From positions 1 to 64,000 of the forward strand of contig CBFHOK010000003.1 in NCBI GenBank assembly GCA_965657575.1: a DNA stretch of 64,000 bases. The letters run 5' to 3'. Numbering within the stretch: position 1 is the stretch's first letter; every line of letters begins with the position of its first letter. Origin of the DNA: CAJXVY01 sp965657575. Its GTDB lineage: Bacteria > Actinomycetota > Actinomycetes > Actinomycetales > Microbacteriaceae. The position numbers and the translations under genes are program-made. Shown here one piece after another: positions 17,350 to 25,626 of the stretch. The notes under the pieces are model-generated. The model ran no database searches, had not been told where the DNA came from, and saw only the letters and a list, made by a program, of their open reading frames with translations.

Positions 17350-17372
17350 CCAGTCAGACTGGAGGTTTTTTT
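17350..17372 (+). terminator. Terminator-like hairpin with U-tract overlapping the next gene's RBS and start
   Basis: CCAGT (17350-17354), loop CAG, ACTGG (17358-17362), then AGG and seven T. The 3' arm supplies the first bases of the GGAGG site (17361-17365) and the last two T belong to the TTG start codon of the gene at 17371. It could terminate metX transcription, hide the ribosome binding site, or both. Confidence 0.5.
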
Positions 17373-18549
17373 GATTATCAAGGCTCGCATTGCGGTTAGT
17401 GCATTTTTTGCCATTCAAGGCTCAGCTCTTGCTTTGGTAGCAGTCCACATCCCCTCCTTCGAACAAAAAACTGGAGTTGGCTTCGCCACTTTAGGACTAC
17501 TTCTGATGCTTGCAGGAATAGGTGGCTTTATCGCCATGCAAATCATGGGCTGGTTTATCGATCACATCGGCAGTGGTAGCGCAACTCGCTACGGAGCGCT
17601 GGTTGCTGCCGCCGCAGTTGGGTTTTTCGCGCTTGTCAATGACCCAATAACCCTCGGTGTCGCCTTTTTCTTTTTAGGGGTCGGTCTCTCAAGTGTTGAT
17701 GTTCCGGTCAATTCACACTCACTGCAGGTCGAAGAAGCCCACGGGAAGCCGATTTTTAATCAATTCCACGCCTTTTGGTCAATTGGTGGCTTCTTAGGCT
17801 CCGCTGTTGGTTCGGCGTTTTTGGGATTCAAGGTTCCCATTGAAATTGGCTTCCCGCTCTACGCACTGGGCATTGCAATTAGCAGCTGGCTGATTGGTGC
17901 CTGGTTACTCCCCGATAAACCAAATGTCACAGACCGCGACAAGTCTGTGGGCAAACAAAGCTCAAAAGAAAACAGAGCTGTCTTAGGGATAGTAATCCTG
18001 ATTGGAGCCATGGGGGCAAGTGGTGCAACCATGGAGGGTATTGCCAATGACTGGTCAGCGCTTTATTTGACCAGTGTTATCGGTGCTCAGCCAGCTATCG
18101 CTGCATGGGGCTTGGCGGCATTTAGTCTGGGTATGACTGCAGCCAGGCTAACCATTGATTTGCTTGTTGCCAAAGTTGGAAGAATGCCAATCATTCGCTA
18201 CGGGAGTCTCTTCTCGGGTCTTGTTTTGTTAGCGATGATGTTTCCAACGACGATTGCGGTTTCGATAGTTTTGTGGGCACTACTTGGAATCTTCCTATCC
18301 GGTGTTGTTCCGCAACTATTTGCCCTAGCCGGCAGACTCGGAAAACCCTCCCACCACGGCAGAAATATGTCCAGAGTTGTTGGTATCACCTATCTTGCAG
18401 CTCTAGCTGGCCCGAGTGTCATTGGACTGCTGACGATATTTTTACCCCTGAACCAAGCGTTTGTGTTTGGTGTGCTTTTGGGCGTGTGGGTGGCAGCGGG
18501 AACTTGGCTAATTGGCAAAGCCCAGGCTAAACAACTTGCGAAAGCTTAG
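17371..18549 (+). CDS. MFS transporter
   Basis: A 392-residue, 12-helix major facilitator starting at TTG with GGAGG 5 bases upstream; no other in-frame start precedes the first helix. The first half (SAFFAIQGSALALVAVHIPS, LMLAGIGGFIAMQIMGWFID) and GATMEGIANDWSALYLTSVI in the second resemble YbjJ-like or sugar/nucleoside-type MFS proteins. Substrate unknown. It follows metX by 27 bases, separated by the hairpin at 17350, and converges on the CBS-domain genes with a 4-base overlap. Confidence 0.8.
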   Translation: MIIKARIAVSAFFAIQGSALALVAVHIPSFEQKTGVGFATLGLLLMLAGIGGFIAMQIMGWFIDHIGSGSATRYGALVAAAAVGFFALVNDPITLGVAFFFLGVGLSSVDVPVNSHSLQVEEAHGKPIFNQFHAFWSIGGFLGSAVGSAFLGFKVPIEIGFPLYALGIAISSWLIGAWLLPDKPNVTDRDKSVGKQSSKENRAVLGIVILIGAMGASGATMEGIANDWSALYLTSVIGAQPAIAAWGLAAFSLGMTAARLTIDLLVAKVGRMPIIRYGSLFSGLVLLAMMFPTTIAVSIVLWALLGIFLSGVVPQLFALAGRLGKPSHHGRNMSRVVGITYLAALAGPSVIGLLTIFLPLNQAFVFGVLLGVWVAAGTWLIGKAQAKQLAKA

Positions 18550-19574
18550 TTTCTCTGGGTCGCGTCTCTAATCTCGCCAACCAGTTCTTCGATGATGTCC
18601 TCTAAAAATAACGCTCCCGTTAGTTCACCGGCGTTGTTGAATGTCCTCGCGATGTGAGCACCTGTTTTGCGCATGCTTGCCAAAGCATCTTCTAGATCCA
18701 TCGACTCAGGCAAAGAGACCATTGGCCTTATGATCTCAGCGGGGATTGATGAATTCGACTTTTCAAGCTCCAGGATGTCTTTCACGTGTATGTAACCACT
18801 GACCCTGCCCGAACTTGCAAGTGGGTAGCGACTGAAGCCATGCTTGGCAACTGCCTGCTGAACATCGCTGGCTGTTGAGTTTCTTTCCAAAACAATCAGT
18901 TTTTCCATTGGCCAGTAAACATCGCCAACCTTTTTCTCGGTGAAATCAAATGTATTTGACAGCGTTCCAGAGGTATCACTCAGAACACCCTCTCTGGTGG
19001 AGGTTTCCACTATGTCCTCCACCTGATCAAGGGTGAAGGCAGTGTTTGCCTCATCTCTTGGAGTAATTCCCATCAATCGCAAAATAACGTTGCTGACAAG
19101 GTTCAGGGTGTGAACAAGTGGTCTAACAGCAATGGAAACCCCATAGAGCATCGGTGCGAGGATCAGGCTCATCCGGTCTGGAACGGCAATGGCCAGGTTT
19201 TTTGGCACCATCTCGCCAAACACAACGTGCAGATAGGTGACCAGTACCAGCGCGACCAGGAAGCTAAGGGTGTAACCGGTTTGATAGTCAACTCCGGCCA
19301 GCTCAAATACCGGCATCATCAATCTCTGAATACTTGGCTCTGCGACCACCAGAATCAAAAGTGAGCTGACTGTGATTCCAAGCTGAGCGGTTGCCAGCAT
19401 CAGCGACACCTGTTCCATTGCTTTCAGTGTCACCTTGGCCGCTTTGTTACCCTCTTGGGCAAGCGGTTCTATTTGCGCCCTTCTGGCGGCAATTACAGCA
19501 AACTCACTTCCTACAAAAAATGCGTTGCTGATTAGAAGCACCACCAACCACAGAATTCCGGACCAATCATTCAT
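18546..19574 (-). CDS. CNNM/CBS-domain membrane protein (hemolysin-C-like), second of pair
   Basis: A 342-residue protein: an N-terminal CNNM (DUF21) transmembrane domain (about 1-185) with SNAFFVGSEFAVIAARRAQI and ATAQLGITVSSLLI, then a pair of CBS domains (about 205-340). It lacks the C-terminal CorC/HlyC domain present in its neighbour. CNNM proteins are linked to Mg2+ or other divalent-cation export or sensing; the hemolysin name is historical. Its start overlaps the end of the longer paralogue by 8 bases, so both are made from one mRNA and may form a heteromer. Confidence 0.88.
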   Translation of the reverse strand: MNDWSGILWLVVLLISNAFFVGSEFAVIAARRAQIEPLAQEGNKAAKVTLKAMEQVSLMLATAQLGITVSSLLILVVAEPSIQRLMMPVFELAGVDYQTGYTLSFLVALVLVTYLHVVFGEMVPKNLAIAVPDRMSLILAPMLYGVSIAVRPLVHTLNLVSNVILRLMGITPRDEANTAFTLDQVEDIVETSTREGVLSDTSGTLSNTFDFTEKKVGDVYWPMEKLIVLERNSTASDVQQAVAKHGFSRYPLASSGRVSGYIHVKDILELEKSNSSIPAEIIRPMVSLPESMDLEDALASMRKTGAHIARTFNNAGELTGALFLEDIIEELVGEIRDATQRN

Positions 19575-20880
19575 CAGTGGTCCTCCTTATAAATCGCAGG
19601 CGATCTATTCGCCTTCCGTCCATAAGTGCCACTCGAATCACACCTGTGTCCAACTCGACTTCGTCACCAACTTCAGGAACTCTTCCCAATTCGGTCATCA
19701 CAAACCCACTGGCCGTGTCATAGTCATCGCTTTCGGGGATATCAATCCCAAAAGCTTCCAGTTCATCAGGACGCTTCAAGCCACTGAAGCTAACCTGGTC
19801 GCCACTGACTACCGTCAGATCCCCGAGGCGCTCATCATGTTCATCGTCCAATTCGCCAACGATTTCCTCGACAAGGTCTTCCAAAGTTGCCATACCAGCT
19901 GTTCCGCCGTATTCGTCGATAACGATTGCTATCTGCAGACCGCGCTCACGAAGGTCTAATGTCAATCTCTCCAAGCTCATGGTTTCTGGAACACGGATAA
20001 CGTCCTGCATCAGAGCACTCACCGGCACTGACTCTCTTTTCGCAATTGGAACCGCCAGAGCATGCTTCAAATGCACGGCACCAATGATGTCATCGATGTC
20101 CTCGCCAGTGACAGGAAATCTTGAGTGACCGGTTTCCATCGAGAGTTTTATGACATCAGCCGCATTTTGTTTGGAATCCAAAGATTTCATCTTCGGGCGA
20201 GGGGTCATGATCTCTGATGCATCCAGCTCTGCAAGCCTGAGTGTTCTGGATAAAAGCGTTGCGGTGTTTTCTTCCAGGGAACCCAAAGATGCAGAACGCA
20301 TAACCAGGCTGCTTAGCTCCTCGGCTGACCTGGCGGCACTGAGTTCCTCTTTGGGTTCAACGCCAAATCTTCTGACAAAGAAGTTTCCGGTGTTATTCAA
20401 AAACACGATGATGAAATAAAACAGGTAGGTGAAAGCAATTTGAAATATCGCTACTGCCTTCAGTGTCGCAACCGGAACGCTGAGTGCCATGTTTTTTGGA
20501 ACCAGCTCACCAAACAAAAAAGACACCAGGGTTGCAATTGTTAGCGCTATTACAGCGCCGACTACCGTAACCCCGTCCTCCCCAAGGCCAAGACTGGTCA
20601 GCCATGGAGAAAGCAAAGAAGAAATTGCAGGTTCTGCCAAAAAACCAGTAAGCAGTGTTGTCAGCGTGATTCCCAATTGCGCTGCAGACAGATGGGTGCT
20701 GGTGCGCTTGACGGCTGCAATTGGTAATTTCAGTCTTTTCTCGCCCGATGACTGCCTGGACTCAAGCTCAGTTCTATCGGTGTTGACTAGGGCAAACTCG
20801 CTGGCGACAAACAGGCCAGTGCCCAGTGTGAGCAAGGCGGCAAGCCCCAATTGAATCCACTCGCTCACTGGCGGATCCAA
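19567..20880 (-). CDS. CNNM/CBS-domain membrane protein with CorC/HlyC C-terminal domain
   Basis: A 437-residue protein from a TTG start. CNNM transmembrane domain with GTGLFVASEFALVNTDRTEL and SAAQLGITLTTLLTGF (about 1-200), then CBS pair with ASEIMTPRPKMKSLDSKQNA and IAIVIDEYGGTAGMATLEDL, and a CorC_HlyC domain (about 355-435) ending in RIDRLRFIRRTTDE. It probably acts in divalent cation homeostasis at the cytoplasmic membrane. It is first of a two-gene unit and is divergent from kgd. Confidence 0.9.
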   Translation of the reverse strand: MDPPVSEWIQLGLAALLTLGTGLFVASEFALVNTDRTELESRQSSGEKRLKLPIAAVKRTSTHLSAAQLGITLTTLLTGFLAEPAISSLLSPWLTSLGLGEDGVTVVGAVIALTIATLVSFLFGELVPKNMALSVPVATLKAVAIFQIAFTYLFYFIIVFLNNTGNFFVRRFGVEPKEELSAARSAEELSSLVMRSASLGSLEENTATLLSRTLRLAELDASEIMTPRPKMKSLDSKQNAADVIKLSMETGHSRFPVTGEDIDDIIGAVHLKHALAVPIAKRESVPVSALMQDVIRVPETMSLERLTLDLRERGLQIAIVIDEYGGTAGMATLEDLVEEIVGELDDEHDERLGDLTVVSGDQVSFSGLKRPDELEAFGIDIPESDDYDTASGFVMTELGRVPEVGDEVELDTGVIRVALMDGRRIDRLRFIRRTTDE

Positions 20881-20964
20881 TCTCTGGGGAAACTACTCGG
20901 AGGCTCCATTTCTTTTCTAGCTTAGCGGTAGGCTAGTACCCAGTGGCTCATTGAACTCAAAGGG

Positions 20965-23900
20965 GTGATTCAGCTGTCTGCAGAAGGCTCTAATTCAGAC
21001 AACGATTTTGGCGCAAACGAGTGGCTCGTAGCAGAAATGTACGGCCAGTGGAAAGAAAACCCAGATTCCGTAGACAAATCGTGGTGGCCAATCCTCGAAA
21101 AATACCAACCAGAGAATTCAGCACCTCCCGCCACACCAGCAGCACCTGCACCACCTGCAGCTGAGGCAGCCCCTGTTACTCCTGCAACACCTCCATCCCC
21201 AGTGGAACCGGACACTGCAACCCGACCAATTGCTAAAACAACCAAGCTTGAACCAAAGACTCAGCCAATCCCCGCCCAAGCGCCTCCAACTGCGACAATC
21301 GAACTTCCAGGTGTGGATGAGGAAGCGCAGCCCGAGATTCAAATCTTGAAGGGAATGCCAAAAACCCTTGCTGCCAACATGGATTCATCACTTGAGGTGC
21401 CGACTGCAACCAGCGTTAGGGCAGTGCCGGCAAAGCTATTGATTGATAACAGAATCGTCATCAATTCTCATCTGTCCAGAACTCGTGGTGGAAAGGTTTC
21501 TTTCACCCATCTAATTGGCTATGCGCTTATCAAGGCCTTGAAGAAGATGCCATCAATGAATGTCTACTACGACATCATTGATGGAAAACCTGCTTTGGTA
21601 AAACCCCCACACATCAACTTTGGTTTGGCGATTGACATACCAAAGCCAGATGGATCAAGAGCACTGCTTGTCCCAAACATCAAAGCCAGTGAGAAGCTAG
21701 CCTTCAACGAGTTTTTGCTCGCCTATGAAGACTTGGTCAAAAAGGCAAGGGATAACAAACTAACCGCTGGTGATTTTGGTGGCACAACAGTTTCACTAAC
21801 AAACCCAGGCGGAATTGGAACCGTTCACTCTGTTCCAAGACTTACCAAGGGCCAGGGAGCAATCATTGGTGTTGGTGCACTTGAGTATCCAGCGGAATAC
21901 CAGGGACTCAGTGAGGGACAATTGGCCCGCATGGGTGTTAGCAAGGTGCTAACACTTACCTCCACCTATGACCACAGGGTCATCCAGGGCGCTGGCAGTG
22001 GTGAGTTTCTAAAAATTGTTTCCGGCCTCTTACGCGGAGAAGATAATTTCTACCAAGAAGTCTTCGCAGATATGCGAATCCCCTACGAGCCAGTGCTTTG
22101 GTCGCAGGACTTTGACCCTGAAGACAGTGATGAAAGACCAAAGAGCGCCCGTATCCAAGAACTGATCAATGCATACCGTGTGCGCGGTCACCTGATGGCC
22201 GATGTAGAACCCCTGGAGTATGTCCAGAGATCTCACCCAGACCTAGACGTTCGCTCACACGGTCTTAGCCTTTGGGATTTGGACAGAACCTTTAGAACCG
22301 GTGGATTTGGTGGCAGGTCTAAAGCCAAGTTCCGCGACATTTTAGGAATCCTAAGAGACACCTACTGCCGCACAGTTGGTATTGAGTACATGCACATCCA
22401 AAACCCAGATGAGCGTGAGTGGTTCCAATCCAAACTAGAACGCCCCTACACAAAGCCATCTCGTGAAGAGCAGCTGAGGATTCTGAACAAGTTGAACGAG
22501 GCAGAAGCTTTTGAAACCTTCCTGCAGACCAAGTTTGTTGGTCAAAAACGATTCAGTCTTGAAGGTAGCGAATCACTGATTGCATCTTTGGACGAGATCT
22601 TGCAGGAAGCTGCAAATGAAGGCTTAGAGACAGCAGCAATTGGAATGGCTCACCGTGGACGACTAAACGTTTTGACAAACGTGGCTGGAAAAACCTACGG
22701 GCAGGTATTCAGAGAGTTTGAAGGCAACACCGACACTGGCACCGTCCAGGGTTCTGGAGATGTGAAATACCACCTTGGAACCACTGGCACCTACACATCA
22801 CTCGAGGGCAAGCAGGTCAAGGTTGAGCTAGCCGCAAACCCATCACACCTAGAAGCTGTAAACCCAGTACTCGAAGGAATCGTTCGAGGAAAGTTAGACA
22901 AGTTAGGAACCATTCCAAACTCCTACCCGATCCTGCCAATCCTGATTCACGGAGATGCTGCATTTGCAGGTCAAGGTGTGGTTCCAGAAACTCTGAACAT
23001 GAGCCTGCTGCGCGGATATCGCACTGGTGGAACAATCCACATCATCGTCAACAACCAGGTTGGCTTTACCACACCTCCGAGTGACGCAAGATCGACTGTT
23101 TACGCAACAGATGTTGCAAAAACCATTCAGGCACCGATTTTCCATGTCAACGGTGACGACCCAGAAGCGGTTGCCCGAGTGAGCAAGTTGGCCTTTGAAT
23201 ATCGCCAACAGTTCAACAAAGATGTCGTGCTGGATATCATCAGCTACCGCAGGCGTGGCCACAACGAAGGTGATGATCCTTCGATGACTCAGCCTTTGAT
23301 GTATAACCTGATTGAGCAAAAGCGAAGTGTTAGAACGCTTTACCTAGAAGCTTTGGTCGGTAGAGGTGACATCACCCAGGAGGAATTCGATCAGGCGAAT
23401 GAGGACTTCCAGAAGAAACTGGAAAGTGCCTTCATCGAAGTCCACGAGGCTATGAATGACACCATTCAGTTGCAGGCAAGACCAGTCGGTATTGGAACAA
23501 CTGCAAGCGATAAGCCAGAACTTTCAAGGCCAACCGCGGTCAGCCAGGAAGTTGTGGTGGCGATTGGCGAGGCTCACAAAAACAAACCATCCGGCTTCAC
23601 CGTTCACCCGAAGCTAGAGCAGCTTCTGGAAAAGCGTGTGCAGATGAGTCAATCAGGAGGAATTGACTGGGGCTTTGGAGAGCTGCTAGCTTTTGGATCA
23701 CTTTTGATGGAGGGAACTCCTGTGAGGCTTGCAGGTCAAGACTCAAGACGTGGAACCTTCGTTCAACGTCACGCTGTTTTCCACGATCGCGAAAACGGTC
23801 AGGAGTGGATGCCACTGAGGTTTATCTCTGAAAACCAAGCTGAGTTGTGGGTTTATGACTCACTTCTAAGTGAGTACGCAGCGATGGGCTTTGAATACGG

Positions 23901-24690
23901 CTACAGCGTTGAGCGCCCCGAGGCACTGACTCTCTGGGAGGCCCAGTTCGGTGACTTCGGAAACGGAGCACAGACAATCATCGATGAGTTCATATCAAGT
24001 GCTGAGCAAAAATGGAACCAGCGAAGTGGTTTGGTACTGCTGCTGCCCCACGGCTATGAAGGTCAGGGTCCAGACCACAGCTCAGCTCGCATAGAGCGCT
24101 ACCTGCAGCTGAGTGCTGAGAACAACATGACTGTTGCCCAGCCTTCAACTCCGGCAAGCCATTTCCACCTGCTTCGCAGACAGGCTTATACCAACCCGAA
24201 GCGACCACTGATTATTTTCAGTCCAAAGTCAATGCTGAGACTCAGGGCAGCGGTTAGCTCGGTTGAAGATTTCACTCAGGGTGAGTTCATGCCACTGATT
24301 GATGACCCGAAGGTGACGGACCCCTCGAAGATCCAAAGAGCGCTGTTCTGCTCTGGGAAGGTCTATTGGGATCTGTTGGCAGAAAAAGAAAAGAATAACC
24401 GCGATGATGTCGCGATTATCCGCCTTGAGCAGCTCTATCCAACCCCGGTTGACGAGATAAAAGAGGTTGCCGCCAAGTATTCATCGGCTGAGGCTGTTTG
24501 GGTGCAGGACGAGCCTGCTAACCAGGGACCTTGGACATACATGGGTCTGTTCCTACCGAGATACATGGGTGGAAAGATTATGCGATTGGTGTCAAGACCT
24601 GCTAGTGCATCCCCTGCGACTGGATCAGCTAAGACTCACCAGGCGGAACAGAAAGACCTGATTCACAGAGCTTTCGAGGATGAAATTTAA
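20965..24690 (+). CDS. kgd: Multifunctional 2-oxoglutarate decarboxylase/dehydrogenase E1-E2 (Kgd)
   Basis: A 1241-residue actinobacterial fusion enzyme of the TCA cycle. Residues 10-45 (DNDFGANEWLVAEMYGQW) are the E1 N-terminal helix, residues about 50-115 a Pro/Ala linker with no lipoyl domain, and about 120-355 an E2-type acyltransferase domain (TSTYDHRVIQGAGSGEFL, Gln where lipoyl E2 enzymes have Asp). From about 395 comes the ThDP-dependent E1 part, with IGMAHRGRLNVL, IHGDAAFAGQGVVPETLN and IIVNNQVGF. The GTG at 20965 overlaps its own AGGGG; a CTG at 20980 is better spaced, so the first few residues are uncertain. A TAGGCT -10-like box lies at 20929. Confidence 0.95.
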   Translation: MIQLSAEGSNSDNDFGANEWLVAEMYGQWKENPDSVDKSWWPILEKYQPENSAPPATPAAPAPPAAEAAPVTPATPPSPVEPDTATRPIAKTTKLEPKTQPIPAQAPPTATIELPGVDEEAQPEIQILKGMPKTLAANMDSSLEVPTATSVRAVPAKLLIDNRIVINSHLSRTRGGKVSFTHLIGYALIKALKKMPSMNVYYDIIDGKPALVKPPHINFGLAIDIPKPDGSRALLVPNIKASEKLAFNEFLLAYEDLVKKARDNKLTAGDFGGTTVSLTNPGGIGTVHSVPRLTKGQGAIIGVGALEYPAEYQGLSEGQLARMGVSKVLTLTSTYDHRVIQGAGSGEFLKIVSGLLRGEDNFYQEVFADMRIPYEPVLWSQDFDPEDSDERPKSARIQELINAYRVRGHLMADVEPLEYVQRSHPDLDVRSHGLSLWDLDRTFRTGGFGGRSKAKFRDILGILRDTYCRTVGIEYMHIQNPDEREWFQSKLERPYTKPSREEQLRILNKLNEAEAFETFLQTKFVGQKRFSLEGSESLIASLDEILQEAANEGLETAAIGMAHRGRLNVLTNVAGKTYGQVFREFEGNTDTGTVQGSGDVKYHLGTTGTYTSLEGKQVKVELAANPSHLEAVNPVLEGIVRGKLDKLGTIPNSYPILPILIHGDAAFAGQGVVPETLNMSLLRGYRTGGTIHIIVNNQVGFTTPPSDARSTVYATDVAKTIQAPIFHVNGDDPEAVARVSKLAFEYRQQFNKDVVLDIISYRRRGHNEGDDPSMTQPLMYNLIEQKRSVRTLYLEALVGRGDITQEEFDQANEDFQKKLESAFIEVHEAMNDTIQLQARPVGIGTTASDKPELSRPTAVSQEVVVAIGEAHKNKPSGFTVHPKLEQLLEKRVQMSQSGGIDWGFGELLAFGSLLMEGTPVRLAGQDSRRGTFVQRHAVFHDRENGQEWMPLRFISENQAELWVYDSLLSEYAAMGFEYGYSVERPEALTLWEAQFGDFGNGAQTIIDEFISSAEQKWNQRSGLVLLLPHGYEGQGPDHSSARIERYLQLSAENNMTVAQPSTPASHFHLLRRQAYTNPKRPLIIFSPKSMLRLRAAVSSVEDFTQGEFMPLIDDPKVTDPSKIQRALFCSGKVYWDLLAEKEKNNRDDVAIIRLEQLYPTPVDEIKEVAAKYSSAEAVWVQDEPANQGPWTYMGLFLPRYMGGKIMRLVSRPASASPATGSAKTHQAEQKDLIHRAFEDEI

Positions 24691-24942
24691 TTATTCGTGA
24701 TTTTGAATTTCACGAAGACGGTCTAAAACCCTTTTAGCCAACTCGGGTGGTGGAGCTTCGTCGCAGGAGTGCTGGATGACCTGGTTGAAAACAACCTCGA
24801 TGTCATATTCTCGCTCGCAGTTTTCGCAGTTGGCCAGATGGGCGGTAATCGCCTCCATCTCAGGCTCCTGAAGCTCTTGGTGGAGATACTCGTGAACGCG
24901 AACTTTAGTCTCTTCGCAATCTACCGGTTCGTAGGTGCTCAC
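24691..24942 (-). CDS. rsrA: Zinc-binding redox anti-sigma factor (RsrA/RshA type)
   Basis: An 83-residue ZAS-family protein from a GTG start. Cys9, His35, Cys39, Cys42 (HLANCENC) and Cys60 have the spacing of the thiol-sensing zinc site in S. coelicolor RsrA. In that system disulfide formation under thiol stress releases SigR. The C-terminal DEAPPPELAKRVLDRLREI helix fits the sigma-binding region. It follows sigR by 14 bases, so sigma and anti-sigma are co-expressed, and its stop abuts that of convergent kgd with no gap. Confidence 0.92.
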   Translation of the reverse strand: MSTYEPVDCEETKVRVHEYLHQELQEPEMEAITAHLANCENCEREYDIEVVFNQVIQHSCDEAPPPELAKRVLDRLREIQNHE

Positions 24943-24956
24943 TTGAAAATATCTCC

Positions 24957-25541
24957 CTATCTGCCAAAGCCTTCTTGCTTTGCATAGTCAGTCAACAATT
25001 CTTTTAGCATTTTCTTCCCGCGATGCAATCTGCTCATCACAGTTCCAACCGGAGTTTCCATAATTTCGGCTATTTCCGCATAGGGCAAACCCTCGACAAC
25101 CGCGTAATAAACAACCATTCTGAACTCATCAGGAATCTGATCCAGTGACTCGCGGATGATGTTTGACGGCAGATTATCCAACGCTTCGGCTTCAGCACTT
25201 CTAGCGGCCTTAGCTGTTACTGACTCTCCTGCCCCAACCTGCCAGTCTTCCAAATCATCAAGACCTGATTTGGCCTGGTCTTTAGCTCTTTTGTTATAGA
25301 GGTTGATATGGGTGTTGGTCATAATCCGATAGAGCCATGCTTTGAGGTTTGTCCCCTGCTGGAACTTGTCCCAAGCAGCATAGGCTTTCGCAAAAGTTTC
25401 TTGAACCAAATCCTCAGCATCACTTGGGTTTCTGGTCCATCTCAAAGCCGCTCCATACAGCTGCGGCATCAGTGGTAAAGCTTGCTCCTCGAAAGCCCTG
25501 AGTTTTTCAGCCTTCGTATCGGGAGCTTTTGCATCCTTCAT
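24957..25541 (-). CDS. sigR: ECF sigma factor of the SigR/SigH group
   Basis: A 194-residue RNA polymerase sigma factor. Region 2 is LYGAALRWTRNPSDAEDLVQ through AWLYRIMTNTHINLYN (about residues 30-80). Region 4 is IPDEFRMVVYYAVVEGLPYA followed by EIAEIMETPVGTVMSRLHRG (about 125-175). The linked RsrA indicates the thiol/oxidative stress regulon. No obvious GGAAT-N18-GTT autoregulatory promoter was found in its short upstream region, so feedback control could not be shown. No good Shine-Dalgarno is visible; a small hairpin sits directly before the ATG. Confidence 0.93.
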   Translation of the reverse strand: MKDAKAPDTKAEKLRAFEEQALPLMPQLYGAALRWTRNPSDAEDLVQETFAKAYAAWDKFQQGTNLKAWLYRIMTNTHINLYNKRAKDQAKSGLDDLEDWQVGAGESVTAKAARSAEAEALDNLPSNIIRESLDQIPDEFRMVVYYAVVEGLPYAEIAEIMETPVGTVMSRLHRGKKMLKELLTDYAKQEGFGR

Positions 25542-25587
25542 TACTAGTCAGACTAGCGGTGAATTGAAATCTATTGGTGAATACTAA

Positions 25588-25607
25588 GAATTAGTTTCAG
25601 CTAATTC
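25588..25607. repeat. Inverted repeat between sigR and aroA
   Basis: GAATTAG and CTAATTC are perfect 7-base arms around TTTCAG, in the middle of the 85-base divergent spacer. A second, smaller palindrome (CTAGT-CAG-ACTAG) lies at 25544-25556. The repeat could be an operator or an RNA hairpin; no T-tract follows on either strand. Confidence 0.5.
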
Positions 25608-25626
25608 AAAGGTAGATTATTAGGCA

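Noticed and set aside
20970..21342. Minus-strand Gly/Ala- and Cys/Trp-rich frames opposite the start of kgd
   Set aside because: They are mirror images of the Pro/Ala linker codons of Kgd; no site, no recognisable protein.
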